Positions 8,339 to 16,509 of a DNA stretch of 64,000 bases are shown here, piece after piece. The position numbers were made by a program, and so were the translations under genes. Every line of letters begins with the position of its first letter. Positions within the stretch are counted from its first letter, which is position 1. Under the pieces are notes generated by a model that made no database searches, was not told the DNA's origin, and was given only the letters and a program-made list of their open reading frames with translations. Origin of the DNA: Streptomyces sp. ISL-12 (GTDB lineage Bacteria; Actinomycetota; Actinomycetes; Streptomycetales; Streptomycetaceae); contig NZ_JAGGOO010000056.1 in NCBI RefSeq assembly GCF_018614415.1, positions 1 to 64,000 on the forward strand, written 5' to 3'.

Positions 8339-9145
8339 ATGCTCGCGATACGCCTTCCCAGACGCCGCAAGGCCGTCGCCCTCGCCACGGCCGCCGTGCT
8401 CACCGCCCTCGCCGCCCCCGCCCTGACGGCGGCCGAGGCCACGGCCACGACGACGGACTACGACACGACGTACTACAAGAACGCGATCGGCAAGACGGGG
8501 ACGAGTCTGAAGTCCTCGCTGCACACGATCATCAGCTCGCAGACGAAGATCTCGTACTCGGCGGTCTGGGACGCGCTGAAGGCCACCGACCAGGACCCCG
8601 CCAACAGCGGCAACGTGATCCTGCTCTACTCCGGGACCTCCCGCAGCAAGTCCCTCAACGGCGGGGACTCCGGCGACTGGAACCGCGAGCACGTGTGGGC
8701 CAAGTCCCACGGCGACTTCGGTACCGCCACCGGCCCCGGAACCGACCTGCACCACCTCCGCCCGGAGGACGTCCAGGTCAACAGCATTCGGGGCAACAAG
8801 GACTTCGACAACGGCGGCAGCACCGTCTCCAGCGGCGGCGGCAGCCTCACCGACTCCGACTCCTTCGAGCCCCGCGACGCCGTCAAGGGCGACGTGGCCC
8901 GCATGATCTTCTACATGGCGGTCCGCTACGAGGGCGACGACAGCTGGCCCGACCTGGAGGTCAACAGCAGCGTCAACAACGGGAGCAACCCGTACATCGG
9001 CAAGCTCTCCGTCCTGAAGGCATGGAGCGACGAGGACCCGCCGGACGCCTTCGAGGAGCGCCGCAACCAGGTCATCTACGACTCCTACCAGCACAACCGG
9101 AACCCCTTCATCGACCACCCGGAGTGGGTCGAGGCGATCTGGTAG
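8339..9145 (+). CDS. secreted endonuclease I family nuclease
   Basis: Exported DNA/RNA endonuclease of the NucM/EndA (endonuclease I, PF04231) family, 268 residues. It has a basic N-terminus (MLAIRLPRRRKA), a hydrophobic alanine/leucine segment to about residue 31 and a likely signal-peptidase site after LTAAEA. The beta-beta-alpha-metal active site is visible as DWNREHVWAKSHGDFG, followed by GTDLHHLRPEDVQVNS. The terminal NRNPFIDHPEWVEAIW is also diagnostic. It probably serves nutrient acquisition from extracellular nucleic acid or mycelial turnover. Transcribed alone, with its own upstream region after the terminator at 8211. Confidence 0.93.
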   Translation: MLAIRLPRRRKAVALATAAVLTALAAPALTAAEATATTTDYDTTYYKNAIGKTGTSLKSSLHTIISSQTKISYSAVWDALKATDQDPANSGNVILLYSGTSRSKSLNGGDSGDWNREHVWAKSHGDFGTATGPGTDLHHLRPEDVQVNSIRGNKDFDNGGSTVSSGGGSLTDSDSFEPRDAVKGDVARMIFYMAVRYEGDDSWPDLEVNSSVNNGSNPYIGKLSVLKAWSDEDPPDAFEERRNQVIYDSYQHNRNPFIDHPEWVEAIW

Positions 9146-9147
9146 GA

Positions 9148-9168
9148 GCCTGACCGGTCCGTTCAGGC
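9148..9168. terminator. short convergent hairpin
   Basis: GCCTGA at 9148-9153 pairs with TCAGGC at 9163-9168 between the converging endonuclease gene and the ThDP enzyme gene. It overlaps the latter's stop codon. Stem of 6 bp only, so a weak candidate. Confidence 0.4.
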
Positions 9169-10845
9169 CAGGTGGGCCGGCGCGAACATCCGCAGGGCCG
9201 CCGGGAGGACGACCACCGACGGTCCGGGCGTCGCCAGGGCCTCGGCGAGGTCGGCCTCCAGCGTCCCGGGCGAGGTCCGTACGCCCGGGACGCCGAACGA
9301 CTCGGCCAGGGCCGCGTAGTCGGGGCCGGGCAGGTCCGTCGCCGTCGGCTGTCCGTACGCGTCGGTCGTGTACGCGCGCGGGATGCCGTGGCCGCCGTCG
9401 TCGACGATCAGCCAGGTGACGTCCAGGCCGTACTGCCGGGCCGTCGCCAGTTCGGCGAGGGAGTGGAGCGCGCCGTCGTCGCCCGACACCGCCAGCACCG
9501 GGCGGGTCGGGTCGGCCGCCGCCGCGCCGAGGGCGGCGGGGAAGGCGTAGCCGAGGCCGCCGGCACCCTGGGCGGAGTGCATGGCGCCCGCCTTGGCGTC
9601 GAAGGCCGACCAGGCCCAGTAGGTGAGGGCCGTCATGTCCCAGAAGGAGGGCGCGGCGGCGGGCAGGGCGCGGCGTACGGCGGCCAGGACGTCCTGTTCC
9701 AGGGTGAGTTCCTGGGCCGCGAGGCGGTCGTGGACGCGGTCGAGCAGGGCCCGTACCCGTTCGGGGGCGGTCGGGTCGGTGCGTTCGCCGGTCGTCTCCA
9801 GGAGGGCCTGGAGGGCGAGCCGGGCATCGGCGTGGATGCCGAGGGCGGGGTGGTTGGACTCCAGTGTGCCGAGGTCGGCCTCGATCTGGACGACCCGGCC
9901 GCGGGGGCGGAAGGTGTGGTGGCCGGAGGAGAGTCCGCCCAGGCCCGAGCCGACGACGAGCAGGACGTCGGCGTCCTCCAGGAAGTCGGTGGTGTGGCGG
10001 TCCTCCAGCCAGGACTGGAGGGACAGGGGGTGGGTCCAGGGGAAGGCGCCCTTGCCGCCGAAGGTGGTGACGACGGGGGCGTCGAGGCGTTCCGCGAGCT
10101 GGCGGAGCTTGCGCGCGGCGTCGGCGCGGACCACTCCCCCGCCCGCGATGACCGCCGGCCGCTCGGCGCGGGTCAGCAGGTCGGCGGCGACGGCCGTCAG
10201 CTCCACCCGGGGGACCAGTTCCTCGGGGGTGGCGTCGACGCCCGTCACCACCGGCAGCGGTGTCTCGGCACTCAGCACGTCCGCCGGGATCTCCACCCAG
10301 ACGGGACCGTGCGGCGCGGTCAGCGCCGACCGCCAGGCCTCCGCGATCGCCGACGGGATCTGGGACTGGGTGCGCGCGGTGTGGACGGACTTCACCACGC
10401 CCCGGAAGGAGGCGGCCTGGTCGGGGAGTTCGCGCAGGTAGCCGTGGTGTCCGCCGCCCAGACCGGCTGTCGGGACCTGGGTGCCGATCGCCAGGACGGG
10501 CGCCGAGGCCGCCCGCGCCTCCTGGAGCGCGGCCAGCGACATCAGCGCGCCCGGTCCGGTGGGCAGCAGCAGCGGGGCGGCCTCGCCGGTGATCCGGCCG
10601 TAGGCGTCGGCGGCGAAACCGGCGTTGTTCTCCACCCGCAGGCCGAGGTAGCGCAGACCGGAGCGGCGCAGCGCGTCGAAGACGCCGGGCGCGGACCGGC
10701 CGGGCAGGCCGAAGACAGTGGTCGCGCCGAGCCCGGCGAGCGTCTCCAGGACCAGGTCCGAGCCGGTGCGGCCGGCGGGCGGGTGCAGCGCGGCCCGCGT
10801 CTGGGCGGCGGTCGGGCTGAGTACCACGTCGTGGTCGTGCGTCAC
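9163..10845 (-). CDS. thiamine-diphosphate-dependent enzyme, acetolactate synthase-like
   Basis: 560-residue enzyme of the pyruvate oxidase/acetolactate synthase class with three domains. The PYR domain has VFGLPGRSAPGVFDAL and the catalytic Glu in RVENNAGFAADAYGR. The central dehydratase-like domain has ERPAVIAGGGVVRADA and VLLVVGSGLG. The C-terminal PP domain has a GDDG motif near residue 455 followed by WLIVDDGGHGIPR, in place of the commoner GDG-xxN. The substitution hints at a substrate other than pyruvate. Its ATG overlaps the stop of the ureohydrolase gene (ATGA at 10842-10845), so the two are coupled; a role in degrading the product of that enzyme is an inference. Confidence 0.85.
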   Translation of the reverse strand: MTHDHDVVLSPTAAQTRAALHPPAGRTGSDLVLETLAGLGATTVFGLPGRSAPGVFDALRRSGLRYLGLRVENNAGFAADAYGRITGEAAPLLLPTGPGALMSLAALQEARAASAPVLAIGTQVPTAGLGGGHHGYLRELPDQAASFRGVVKSVHTARTQSQIPSAIAEAWRSALTAPHGPVWVEIPADVLSAETPLPVVTGVDATPEELVPRVELTAVAADLLTRAERPAVIAGGGVVRADAARKLRQLAERLDAPVVTTFGGKGAFPWTHPLSLQSWLEDRHTTDFLEDADVLLVVGSGLGGLSSGHHTFRPRGRVVQIEADLGTLESNHPALGIHADARLALQALLETTGERTDPTAPERVRALLDRVHDRLAAQELTLEQDVLAAVRRALPAAAPSFWDMTALTYWAWSAFDAKAGAMHSAQGAGGLGYAFPAALGAAAADPTRPVLAVSGDDGALHSLAELATARQYGLDVTWLIVDDGGHGIPRAYTTDAYGQPTATDLPGPDYAALAESFGVPGVRTSPGTLEADLAEALATPGPSVVVLPAALRMFAPAHLA

Positions 10846-11810
10846 TTGGAGCGGTCCTCCGCGATCCGGCGGGACATGAGCGTGGTCAGTTCGTAGGCGG
10901 TGTGGGAGGCCGCCACCGACGTGATCTCCGCGTGGTCGTACGCGGGGGCCACCTCGACGACGTCCGCCGACACCAGGTTGCAGGGCGCCAGGCCGCGCAG
11001 GATCTCCAGCAGTTCGCGGGAGGTCATGCCGCCGGCCTCGGGGGTGCCGGTGCCGGGCGCGTGGGCCGGGTCGAGGCAGTCGATGTCGACGGAGACGTAG
11101 AGCGGCCGGTCGCCGACGCGCCGGCGCAGCTGGTCGGCGACCTCGTCCACGCCGCGCCGCATGACGTCCGCCGACGTGACGATGCCGAAGCCCATCTTCT
11201 CGTCGTCGGTGAGGTCCTGCTTGCCGTAGAGCGGGCCGCGGGTGCCGACGTGGGAGAGGGCGGAGGTGTCGAGGATGCCCTCCTCGACAGCGCGGCGGAA
11301 GGGGGTGCCGTGGGTGTACTCGGCGCCGAAGTAGGTGTCCCAGGTGTCGAGGTGGGCGTCGAAGTGGAGCAGGGCGACGGGGCCGTGCTTCCGGGCGACC
11401 GCGCGCAGCAGGGGCAGCGCGATGGTGTGGTCGCCGCCGAGGGTCATCAGGCGGGCGCCGGTGGAGAGCAGGTCGTCGGCCGCCGCCTCGACGGTCTCCA
11501 CGGCCTCGTGGATGTCGAACGGGTTGACGGCTATGTCACCGGCGTCCGCGACCTGGGCGAGGGCGAAGGGCGAGGCGTCCTGCGCCGGGTTGTAGGGGCG
11601 CAGCAGCCGGGACGCCTCGCGGATGGCGTTGCCGCCGAACCGGGCGCCGGGCCGGTAGGAGACGCCGGAGTCGAACGGCACGCCCACCACGGCGACGTCC
11701 GCGCGGCCGACCTCGTCCAGACGGGGCAGCCGGGCGAAGGTCGCGGGGCCCGCGTAGCGCGGGACGCGGGAGGAGTCGACGGGACCGCGAGGGGTGTCGT
11801 TGTTGCTCAT
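10842..11810 (-). CDS. speB: ureohydrolase: agmatinase / guanidinobutyrase family
   Basis: Mn2+-dependent ureohydrolase of 322 residues that removes urea from a guanidino compound. The three metal motifs are intact: MTLGGDHTIALP, LLHFDAHLDTWD, and SVDIDCLDPAHAPGTGTPEA. The N-terminal FARLPR...VGVPFDSGVSYRPGARFGGN is typical of agmatinases. Substrate specificity between agmatine, 4-guanidinobutyrate and related compounds cannot be read from motifs, so the symbol is tentative. First gene of a two-gene operon with the ThDP enzyme. It is divergent from the phosphatase-like gene at 11931. Confidence 0.88.
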   Translation of the reverse strand: MSNNDTPRGPVDSSRVPRYAGPATFARLPRLDEVGRADVAVVGVPFDSGVSYRPGARFGGNAIREASRLLRPYNPAQDASPFALAQVADAGDIAVNPFDIHEAVETVEAAADDLLSTGARLMTLGGDHTIALPLLRAVARKHGPVALLHFDAHLDTWDTYFGAEYTHGTPFRRAVEEGILDTSALSHVGTRGPLYGKQDLTDDEKMGFGIVTSADVMRRGVDEVADQLRRRVGDRPLYVSVDIDCLDPAHAPGTGTPEAGGMTSRELLEILRGLAPCNLVSADVVEVAPAYDHAEITSVAASHTAYELTTLMSRRIAEDRSK

Positions 11811-11930
11811 ACCCAGACTGTAAGTGGCCGGAAAGCGTCAGCGAAGTGCACGTCCCGTGGGCTCGGGTGCTCCGTCCCAGCGGGTGACATGGCGCAGACG
11901 CCCACAGACGGCTGCCCCACAATGGGAGTC

Positions 11931-12719
11931 ATGCCGATACCCGGGACACCCAGCCGCGCCGAACTCGTCGATCACCTCGTCCGTACCCGTATCGCGGGCG
12001 ACGTCGCCACCCCCCGCGAGAACAACCTCTCGCACTACCGGAAGCTCGCGAACGGCGACCGCCACTACTGGCTCGGCCTGGAGCTGGGCGACCGCTGGAG
12101 CGACGAGCAGGACGTGCTCGCGGTGATGGCGGAGCGGGTCGGCGTCGTCGACGACGCGGAGTTCCGCCACGGCCAGGACACCATCGACCCCGAGCTGACC
12201 GTGGCCGCGCTGGAGCGGCTGGCCGGGCGGCTGCGCAAGGCCGCCGACAGCGCGCAGCGGGTGCTGTTCGCCACCGGCCACCCCGGCGGCCTGCTGGACG
12301 TGCACCGGGCGACGGCCGCCGCGCTGCGCGCCGCCGGCTGCGAGATCGTCGTCATCCCGGAGGGGCTGCAGACGGACGAGGGGTACGTCGTGCAGTTCGC
12401 GGACGTGGCGGTCCTGGAGCACGGCGCCACGCTGTGGCACACCCACTCGGGCGAACCGATGAAGGCGATCCTCACCGGCCTGGAGCGCGCGGGCCGCCCG
12501 CTGCCCGACCTGGTCGTCGCCGACCACGGCTGGGCGGGCTACGCCGGGCAGCACGGCGTCGACTCCTGCGGATACGCCGACTGCAACGACCCGGCCCTGT
12601 TCCTCGCCGAGGCCGAGGGGACCGTGCAGGTCACCGTCCCGCTCGACGACCACGTCCTCAGCCCGCGCTACTACGACCCGATGACGGCGTATCTGCTGGC
12701 GGAGGCGGGGCTGGCCTGA
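11931..12719 (+). CDS. conserved actinobacterial phosphatase-like protein
   Basis: 262 residues, cytoplasmic, with no signal or membrane segment. Recognisable features are LSHYRKLANGDRHYWLGLEL, RVLFATGHPGGLLDVHRATA and a C-terminal VADHGWAGYAGQHGVDSCGY, then DCNDPALFLAEAEG and PLDDHVLSPRYYDPM. Such proteins are annotated as phosphatases in streptomycetes, a label I recall rather than deduce. The conserved His/Asp/Asn-containing segments would suit metal or phosphate binding. The start could also be the ATG at 11922, nine bases earlier; neither has a convincing ribosome-binding site and the mRNA may be leaderless. Confidence 0.7.
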   Translation: MPIPGTPSRAELVDHLVRTRIAGDVATPRENNLSHYRKLANGDRHYWLGLELGDRWSDEQDVLAVMAERVGVVDDAEFRHGQDTIDPELTVAALERLAGRLRKAADSAQRVLFATGHPGGLLDVHRATAAALRAAGCEIVVIPEGLQTDEGYVVQFADVAVLEHGATLWHTHSGEPMKAILTGLERAGRPLPDLVVADHGWAGYAGQHGVDSCGYADCNDPALFLAEAEGTVQVTVPLDDHVLSPRYYDPMTAYLLAEAGLA

Positions 12720-12737
12720 GGCTGCCCCAGGGCTTTC

Positions 12738-13688
12738 CTAGGGCTTGCGTGCGCCGGGCGTCGGGTCCAGATAGACCCGGCGCACCATCGGCAGCTCGGC
12801 CCGCAGCCGCCGCTCGGCCCGTTCGCAGGTCCACTCGATCCGGTCGGCGGTCGCCCCGTCCCGGAAGTCGACCTTGGCGGCGACCAGGGCCTCCCGGGGG
12901 CCCTGGACGAGGGTGGTCAGTTCCAGGACGGCCTCGATGTCGTCCTCGGCCAGCAGTTCGGCCCGGATGCGTTCCCGCACGGCCGGGGGCAGCGGGCGGC
13001 CGATGAGGAACTCCGCGTTGGAGCGGCCGAGCACCCAGGCGACGTAGAGCAGCAGGGCGCCGATGCACAGGGACGCGACGCCGTCGAAGACGCCGGAGCC
13101 GGTGAGCTGTCCGCCGAGCAGTCCCCCGGCGGCGAGGACGAGACCGATCAGGGCGGCGGAGTCCTCCATGACGACGGCCTTCACGGCGGTGTCGGGGGTG
13201 CGGCGCAGATAGCGCCCGAACGGCACCCGGGCGCGGGCGGCCGCGCCGCGGGCCTGCCGGAGGCCGGTGCGCAGGGAGTAGCCCTCCAGCAGGAAGGCGA
13301 GGGCCAGGACGATGTACGCGATGAGCGGGTCGCCGGGTTCCTCGCCGTGGGTGAGGGTGTGCAGGCCGTCGTAGAAGGAGAAGACGGCGCCGCCGACGAA
13401 GGTGGCGACGGCGGCGAGCAGGGCCCAGATGTAGCGTTCGGGGCCGTGGCCGAGGGGGTGGTCCTCGTCGGCGGGGCGGACGCTGCGTTTCAGGGAGGTC
13501 AGCAGCAGCACCTCGGTGACGGTGTCGGCGAGCGAGTGCGCGGCCTCCGACAGCATCGCGCTGGAGCCGCTGATCACGCCGGCCACCGCCTTGGCGAGGG
13601 CGATGCCCAGATTGGCGAGGGCGGCGACGATCACCGTGAAGGTGCTCTCGCCGCCGCCCGTGGTCTCGTCCCGTTCCGGTCGCGCCAT
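12738..13688 (-). CDS. cation diffusion facilitator (CDF) family transporter
   Basis: Membrane exporter of divalent metal (Zn/Fe/Mn/Co type) of 316 residues. It has about six hydrophobic segments. TM2 carries SEAAHSLADTVTE, the H-x3-D pair expected for a metal site, followed by the short loop DEDHPLGHGPERY typical of CDF proteins. TM5 has VVMEDSAALIGL in the position of the second metal-binding pair. The C-terminal cytoplasmic domain (residues ~215-316) has the usual alpha-beta dimer fold. The frame is open far upstream, but the ATG at 13688 begins the family. It lies 5 nt from the thioesterase stop, so probably one operon. Confidence 0.88.
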   Translation of the reverse strand: MARPERDETTGGGESTFTVIVAALANLGIALAKAVAGVISGSSAMLSEAAHSLADTVTEVLLLTSLKRSVRPADEDHPLGHGPERYIWALLAAVATFVGGAVFSFYDGLHTLTHGEEPGDPLIAYIVLALAFLLEGYSLRTGLRQARGAAARARVPFGRYLRRTPDTAVKAVVMEDSAALIGLVLAAGGLLGGQLTGSGVFDGVASLCIGALLLYVAWVLGRSNAEFLIGRPLPPAVRERIRAELLAEDDIEAVLELTTLVQGPREALVAAKVDFRDGATADRIEWTCERAERRLRAELPMVRRVYLDPTPGARKP

Positions 13689-13693
13689 GCCTC

Positions 13694-14566
13694 TCAGTGT
13701 TCCCGAGGGACGCGGATCACGCCTTCCTGGATGACCGTCAGCGCGAGGTGCCCGTCCTGGGTGTGGATCCGGGCCTGGCCCAGGCCCCGGCCGCCGGAGG
13801 CCGACGGCGACTGCTGGTCGTAGAGCAGCCATTCGTCGGCGCGGAACGGGCGGTGGAACCACATGGCGTGGTCCAGGGAGGCGCCGACGACGTCACCGAC
13901 GGCCCAGCCGCCCCGGCCGTGCGCGAGGAGCACGGAGTCGAGCAGGGTCATGTCGGAGACGTAGGTGGCGAGGACGACGTGCAGGAGGGGGTCGTCGGCC
14001 AGTTTGCCGTCGGTGCGGAACCAGACCTGCGAGTGCGGTTCGCGCGGGGTGCCGTAGTCGCCGTAGGGCGGGTCGTCGACGTACCGCAGGTCGACGGCGG
14101 CGCGGGCCTCCAGGAACCGTTCGACGGTCTCGGCGGGCAGGTGGGGGTAGGAGCGCAGCCGGTCGGCGTGGGTGGGCAGCGTCGCCGGGTCCGGGGCGGG
14201 CGGCATCGGCGCCTGGTGGTCGAGGCCGTCCTCGTACGTCTGGAAGGACGCCGACAGGGTGAAGATCGGCTTGCCGTGCTGGACGGCGACGACGCGGCGG
14301 GTGGTGAAGGAGCGGCCGTCGCGGAGCCGGTCGACCTCGTAGACGATGGGGGCGTCCGGGTCGCCGGGGCGCAGGAAGTACGCGTGCAGGGAGTGCGCGG
14401 GCCGGTCGGCGGGGACCGTGCGCCCGGCGGCGACCATCGCCTGGGCGGCCACCTGCCCGCCGAAGACCCGGGGGACGACGGCGGACCGGGACCGGCCGCG
14501 GAAGATGTCCTGCTCGATCCGCTCCAGGTCGAGCAGATCGAGCAGGTTGTCCAGTGCCTCGCTCAT
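13694..14566 (-). CDS. tesB: acyl-CoA thioesterase II (TesB)
   Basis: 290-residue double-hotdog thioesterase that hydrolyses acyl-CoA to free acid and CoA. Diagnostic segments: RVFGGQVAAQAMVAAGRTV near residue 35, HSLHAYFLRPGD, SFTTRRVVAVQHGKPIFTLS, and in the second hotdog SDMTLLDSVL, GASLDHAMWFHRPFRADEWL with the catalytic Asp, and ending GHLALTVIQEGVIR. It lies between an acyl-CoA dehydrogenase gene (10 nt upstream) and a CDF transporter. The former association suggests a fatty/branched acyl-CoA degradation role. Confidence 0.93.
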   Translation of the reverse strand: MSEALDNLLDLLDLERIEQDIFRGRSRSAVVPRVFGGQVAAQAMVAAGRTVPADRPAHSLHAYFLRPGDPDAPIVYEVDRLRDGRSFTTRRVVAVQHGKPIFTLSASFQTYEDGLDHQAPMPPAPDPATLPTHADRLRSYPHLPAETVERFLEARAAVDLRYVDDPPYGDYGTPREPHSQVWFRTDGKLADDPLLHVVLATYVSDMTLLDSVLLAHGRGGWAVGDVVGASLDHAMWFHRPFRADEWLLYDQQSPSASGGRGLGQARIHTQDGHLALTVIQEGVIRVPREH

Positions 14567-14576
14567 GCCGTGCGGG

Positions 14577-15734
14577 TCACAGGCCCATGTTCTTCGCGAT
14601 GATCATCTTCATGACCTCGCTGGTGCCGCCGTAGATGCGGTTGACGCGGTTGTCGGCGTACAGGCGGGCGATCGGGTACTCGTTCATGTAGCCGTAGCCG
14701 CCGTGCAGCTGGAGGCAGCGGTCGATGACACGGTGGGCGACCTCGGTGCAGAACAGCTTGGCGCTGGCGGCCTCGGCGGCGGTCAGCTCACCGGCGTCCA
14801 GGGCCTCCAGGGCGCGGTCGGCGACCGCCTCGGCGGCGTCCACCTCGGCCTGGCAGGCGGCCAGTTCGAACTTGGTGTTCTGGAAGGACGCGACGGTCTT
14901 GCCGAAGACGGTCCGGTCCTGGACGTACTCCTTGGCGAACCGCACCGCCGCCTTGGCCTGCGCGTACGCGCCGTAGGCGATGCCCCAGCGCTCGGAGGGC
15001 AGGTTGGCGCCGAGGTAGTAGAAGCCCTTGTTCTCCTCGCCGAGGAGGTCTTCCACCGGCACCTTGACGTCGACGAAGGCCAGCTCGGCGGTGTCGGAGG
15101 TCTTCAGGCCGAGCTTGTCCAGCTTGCGGCCGACCGAGTAGCCCTCGGACTTGGTGTCGACGGCGAACAGGGAGATGCCGAACCGGCGGTCCTCCGCCGT
15201 GGGCGCGGCGGTGCGGGCGCAGACGATGACGCGGTCGGCGTGGACGCCGCCGGTGATGAAGGTCTTGGCGCCGTTGAGGACGTAGTGCGTGCCGTCCTCG
15301 CTCAGCTTGGCGGTGGACTTCATGCCCGCGAGGTCGGAGCCGGTGCCCGGCTCGGTCATCGCTATCGCCCACATCTCCTCGGCGGAGACGAACTTGGGCA
15401 GGAACCGCTTCTTCTGCTCCTCGGTGGCGAGCATCTTGATGTACGGCAGGGCGAGCAGGACGTGCACGCCGGAGCCGCCGAAGGTGACGCCGGCGCGGGC
15501 GGTCTCCTCGTACTGGACCGCCTCGAACTTGTGGCTCTCCAGCCCGGCGCCGCCGAACTCCTCCGGCACGTTGATGCCGAACAGGCCCAGCTCGGCGAGC
15601 TTGTAGTAGAACTCGCGGGGCACGATGCCCTCGGTGAACCACTTGTCGTACTCCGGCACGACCTCGGCCTCGATGAAGGCGCGCAGGGTCTCCCGGAACG
15701 CCTCGTGATCCTCGTTGAACACCGTACGGCGCAC
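14577..15734 (-). CDS. acyl-CoA dehydrogenase
   Basis: FAD-dependent flavoprotein of 385 residues that introduces an alpha-beta double bond into an acyl-CoA. Domain order is normal: helical N-domain, beta domain with MTEPGTGSDLAGMKSTAKL and KTFITGG (FAD/substrate binding), then helical C-domain with DRTVFGKTVASFQNTKFELA, CLQLHGGYGYMNEYPIARL and NRIYGGTSEVMKMIIA. The position that is Glu in medium-chain enzymes (IYEGT) is Gly here. As in isovaleryl- and long-chain types, the base must therefore lie on another helix. First gene of an operon with tesB. A candidate TetR operator lies in its leader (15763-15778). Confidence 0.92.
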   Translation of the reverse strand: MRRTVFNEDHEAFRETLRAFIEAEVVPEYDKWFTEGIVPREFYYKLAELGLFGINVPEEFGGAGLESHKFEAVQYEETARAGVTFGGSGVHVLLALPYIKMLATEEQKKRFLPKFVSAEEMWAIAMTEPGTGSDLAGMKSTAKLSEDGTHYVLNGAKTFITGGVHADRVIVCARTAAPTAEDRRFGISLFAVDTKSEGYSVGRKLDKLGLKTSDTAELAFVDVKVPVEDLLGEENKGFYYLGANLPSERWGIAYGAYAQAKAAVRFAKEYVQDRTVFGKTVASFQNTKFELAACQAEVDAAEAVADRALEALDAGELTAAEAASAKLFCTEVAHRVIDRCLQLHGGYGYMNEYPIARLYADNRVNRIYGGTSEVMKMIIAKNMGL

Positions 15735-15762
15735 GGGCGCCCACCTCCACGGGTACGTATAT

Positions 15763-15778
15763 CTAAGCGCTTGCTCAG
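15763..15778. promoter_or_regulatory. inverted repeat in the acyl-CoA dehydrogenase leader
   Basis: CTAAGC-gctt-GCTCAG is an imperfect palindrome with 5 of 6 matching half-site positions, centred on AAGCGCTT. It lies 28 nt upstream of the acyl-CoA dehydrogenase start. Sites of this shape are commonly bound by TetR-type regulators of acyl-CoA metabolism; it differs from the TTAAC-rich sites in front of the neighbouring TetR gene, so a different regulator is likely. Confidence 0.5.
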
Positions 15779-15836
15779 ATCCAACGGTACCGGCGGGTAG
15801 GGACAGGAGTCCAGAGCGGGCGCCTAGTAACGCGGG

Positions 15837-16427
15837 TCACGCGCAGGCGCCCCCCGCCGCGGCGAACGCCCCCCGCGCCATCCGGTGCAGCAGCCCCGCC
15901 GTCGCCGCCCGCGAGGGCCTCCCCAGGTGGGGCGTCGAGTTCAGCAGGCCGAACACCGCGTGCACCGCCGCCCGCGCGGCGGGCTCCGCGAGGGACGGGT
16001 ACACCTCCCGCACCACCCCCACCCACAGCTCCACGTACTGCCGCTGCAACTGCCGCACCAGCTTGCGGTCGCTGTCCCGGAGGCGGTCCAGCTCGCGGTC
16101 GTGCAGGGTGATGAGCGGGCGGTCGTCGAGCGCGAAGTCGATGTGGCCCTCGATGAGCGAGTCGAGGACCGCCTCCGGGGCGCCGTCACCGGCCTCGGCC
16201 AGCCGCCGCTTCGCACCCGTCAGGAGCTGACCGCTGATGCCTACCAGCAGCTCGGCGAGCATCGCGTCCTTGCCGGCGAAGTGCCGGTACAGACCCGGCC
16301 CGCTGATGCCGACCGCCGCCCCTATCTCGTCCACGCCCACCCCGTGGAACCCGCGCTCGGCGAAGAGCCGCGCGGCCTCCTTGAGGATCTGCTCGCGTCG
16401 CGTCGGGGCGTCGGTTCTCGTGGCCAT
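15837..16427 (-). CDS. TetR family repressor of the carboxylase operon
   Basis: 196 residues. The N-terminal TetR HTH is textbook: RREQILKEAARLFAERGFHG, then VGVDEIGAAVGISGPGLYRH and FAGKDAMLAELL. The C-terminal domain is helical (VRQLQRQYVELWVGVVREVY). It is divergent from the acyl-CoA carboxylase operon across 82 bp that contain two TTAAC-type repeats. That architecture is expected for an autoregulated repressor of branched-chain acyl-CoA (leucine/isovalerate) degradation. The inducer would be a pathway acyl-CoA (inference from family). Confidence 0.88.
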   Translation of the reverse strand: MATRTDAPTRREQILKEAARLFAERGFHGVGVDEIGAAVGISGPGLYRHFAGKDAMLAELLVGISGQLLTGAKRRLAEAGDGAPEAVLDSLIEGHIDFALDDRPLITLHDRELDRLRDSDRKLVRQLQRQYVELWVGVVREVYPSLAEPAARAAVHAVFGLLNSTPHLGRPSRAATAGLLHRMARGAFAAAGGACA

Positions 16428-16446
16428 GAATCAATTCTAGACAGCG

Positions 16447-16496
16447 AGGTTAGCGCTCGTTAACCTGTGGAACATACGCGTTAACGGTCATTAACC
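16447..16496. promoter_or_regulatory. paired operator-like repeats in the divergent TetR/carboxylase promoter
   Basis: Two related sites share the intergenic region. The first, 16447-16466, reads AGGTTAGCGCTCGTTAACCT and is an imperfect palindrome. The second, 16479-16496, reads CGTTAACGGTCATTAACC. Both contain GTTA-n-CG...TTAACC half-sites. Lying between divergent starts at 16427 and 16510, they probably bind the TetR protein and control both directions. Confidence 0.7.
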
Positions 16497-16509
16497 AAGG
16501 GGGTGCGAG

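Noticed and set aside
10902..12719. A 605-residue reading of the phosphatase-like gene
   Set aside because: The first ~340 codons run antisense to the ureohydrolase gene and lack conserved segments; the real gene begins at 11922 or 11931.
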